From Armatimonadota bacterium (lineage in GTDB: Bacteria > Armatimonadota > Armatimonadia > Armatimonadales > Armatimonadaceae): a stretch of DNA of 6,968 nucleotides. The translations under genes were made by a program, and so were the position numbers. The notes below the pieces were generated by a model. It was not told where the DNA came from and made no database searches. It saw nothing but the letters and a program-made list of their open reading frames with translations. Positions 6,557 to 6,968 of this stretch are shown here, one piece after another (within the stretch, counting starts at the first letter, position 1; every line of letters begins with the position of its first letter). The stretch is from NCBI GenBank assembly GCA_030833025.1, contig JAURHZ010000127.1, forward strand, positions 1 through 6,968, in the 5' to 3' direction.

Positions 6557-6968
6557 TTAGCTTGCATCTCCGAAAAGTGCGGATATTTCAGCCGCAAACT
6601 TTTGATTAATGACGCGGCGCTTGACTTTCATTGTAGGGGTGAGCTCACCGCCATCAATGGAGAAGGTCGTGTTCAGTAATGTAAAGCGACGAATCTTTTC
6701 GAAGTCAGCGAGCCAAGTGGAGTACTTGTCAATTTCGCTCTTTATCAGTTTCTTGATTTCTGGACTTGCGATAACCGCATCGCCATCGGCAAGATCGATT
6801 CCCTGTTCCTTGGCCCAAGCGATACAGCGGTCTACATTTGGGATTACGAGGGCTGAGCAGACATTTTGTTTGTCGCCGAGCAAGACGATCTCCTGAATGT
6901 AAGGGCTTTCCTTAATCGATGCCTCGATTGGGGTTGGTGAGACGTTTTTGCCATTTGCGAGAACAATG
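6557..6968 (-). CDS. Long-chain acyl-CoA synthetase (AMP-forming), C-terminal part; 5' end beyond window
   Basis: The minus-strand frame is open from the window end to TAA at 6557-6559, giving 136 visible residues from the C-terminus of a roughly 600-residue enzyme. The TTG at 6881-6883 is internal, because family sequence continues upstream of it. The visible start reads IVLANGKNVSPTPIE then KESPYIQEIVLLGD, the conserved hinge and C-terminal region of long-chain fatty acid-CoA ligases (ANL superfamily). GELTPTMKVKRRVI near the end is the A10-type segment with the lysine-rich KxKR that in the family serves adenylation. The family activates fatty acids with ATP through an acyl-AMP to acyl-CoA for membrane lipid synthesis or beta-oxidation. 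The terminal extension (INQKFAAEISALFGD) is normal for the family. A strong terminator follows 17 nt downstream. No link with the neighbouring MFS gene is evident. Confidence 0.93.
   Translation of the reverse strand, partial: IVLANGKNVSPTPIEASIKESPYIQEIVLLGDKQNVCSALVIPNVDRCIAWAKEQGIDLADGDAVIASPEIKKLIKSEIDKYSTWLADFEKIRRFTLLNTTFSIDGGELTPTMKVKRRVINQKFAAEISALFGDAS

Overview
The window is an ordinary-GC (roughly 50-55%) bacterial chromosome segment with tightly packed protein-coding genes. I see no RNA genes, CRISPR array, insertion sequence or phage gene. The sequence does not fix the organism. Bacteria with many kinase-like, beta-propeller and vWA proteins (for example Armatimonadota, Planctomycetota or Chloroflexota) would fit, but this is only a guess. 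Recognisable Shine-Dalgarno sites are weak or absent before most starts.

Region 1 (1-3693, + strand) is a compact four-gene run that looks like one operon. It holds the C-terminal part of a PQQ-type beta-propeller protein (cut by the window start), a pseudokinase with a C-terminal Ig-like domain, a membrane-anchored vWA protein with an intact MIDAS and an FHA-like cytoplasmic tail, and a small membrane protein with a signal peptide, a beta-rich outer domain and three membrane helices. Junctions are 0 nt (TAAATG), 24 nt and a 4-nt overlap (GTGA). I cannot match this combination to a named system. It reads as a transmembrane binding or signalling module: the vWA and beta-rich domains sit outside the membrane, and the FHA-like and kinase-like folds sit inside. 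This is the most interesting part of the window.

Region 2 (3761-6408) holds two unrelated-looking transporters in tail-to-tail orientation, separated by only 5 nt: a MATE-family efflux protein (+) and an MFS transporter of the SLC45/sugar-symporter-like type (-).

Region 3 (6409-6968) starts with a 148-nt spacer containing a clear intrinsic terminator that reads on the minus strand. Next to it is the C-terminal part of a long-chain acyl-CoA synthetase gene (-) that continues beyond the window end. The terminator ends the synthetase transcript, so the MFS gene downstream of it is probably transcribed from its own promoter in the spacer.
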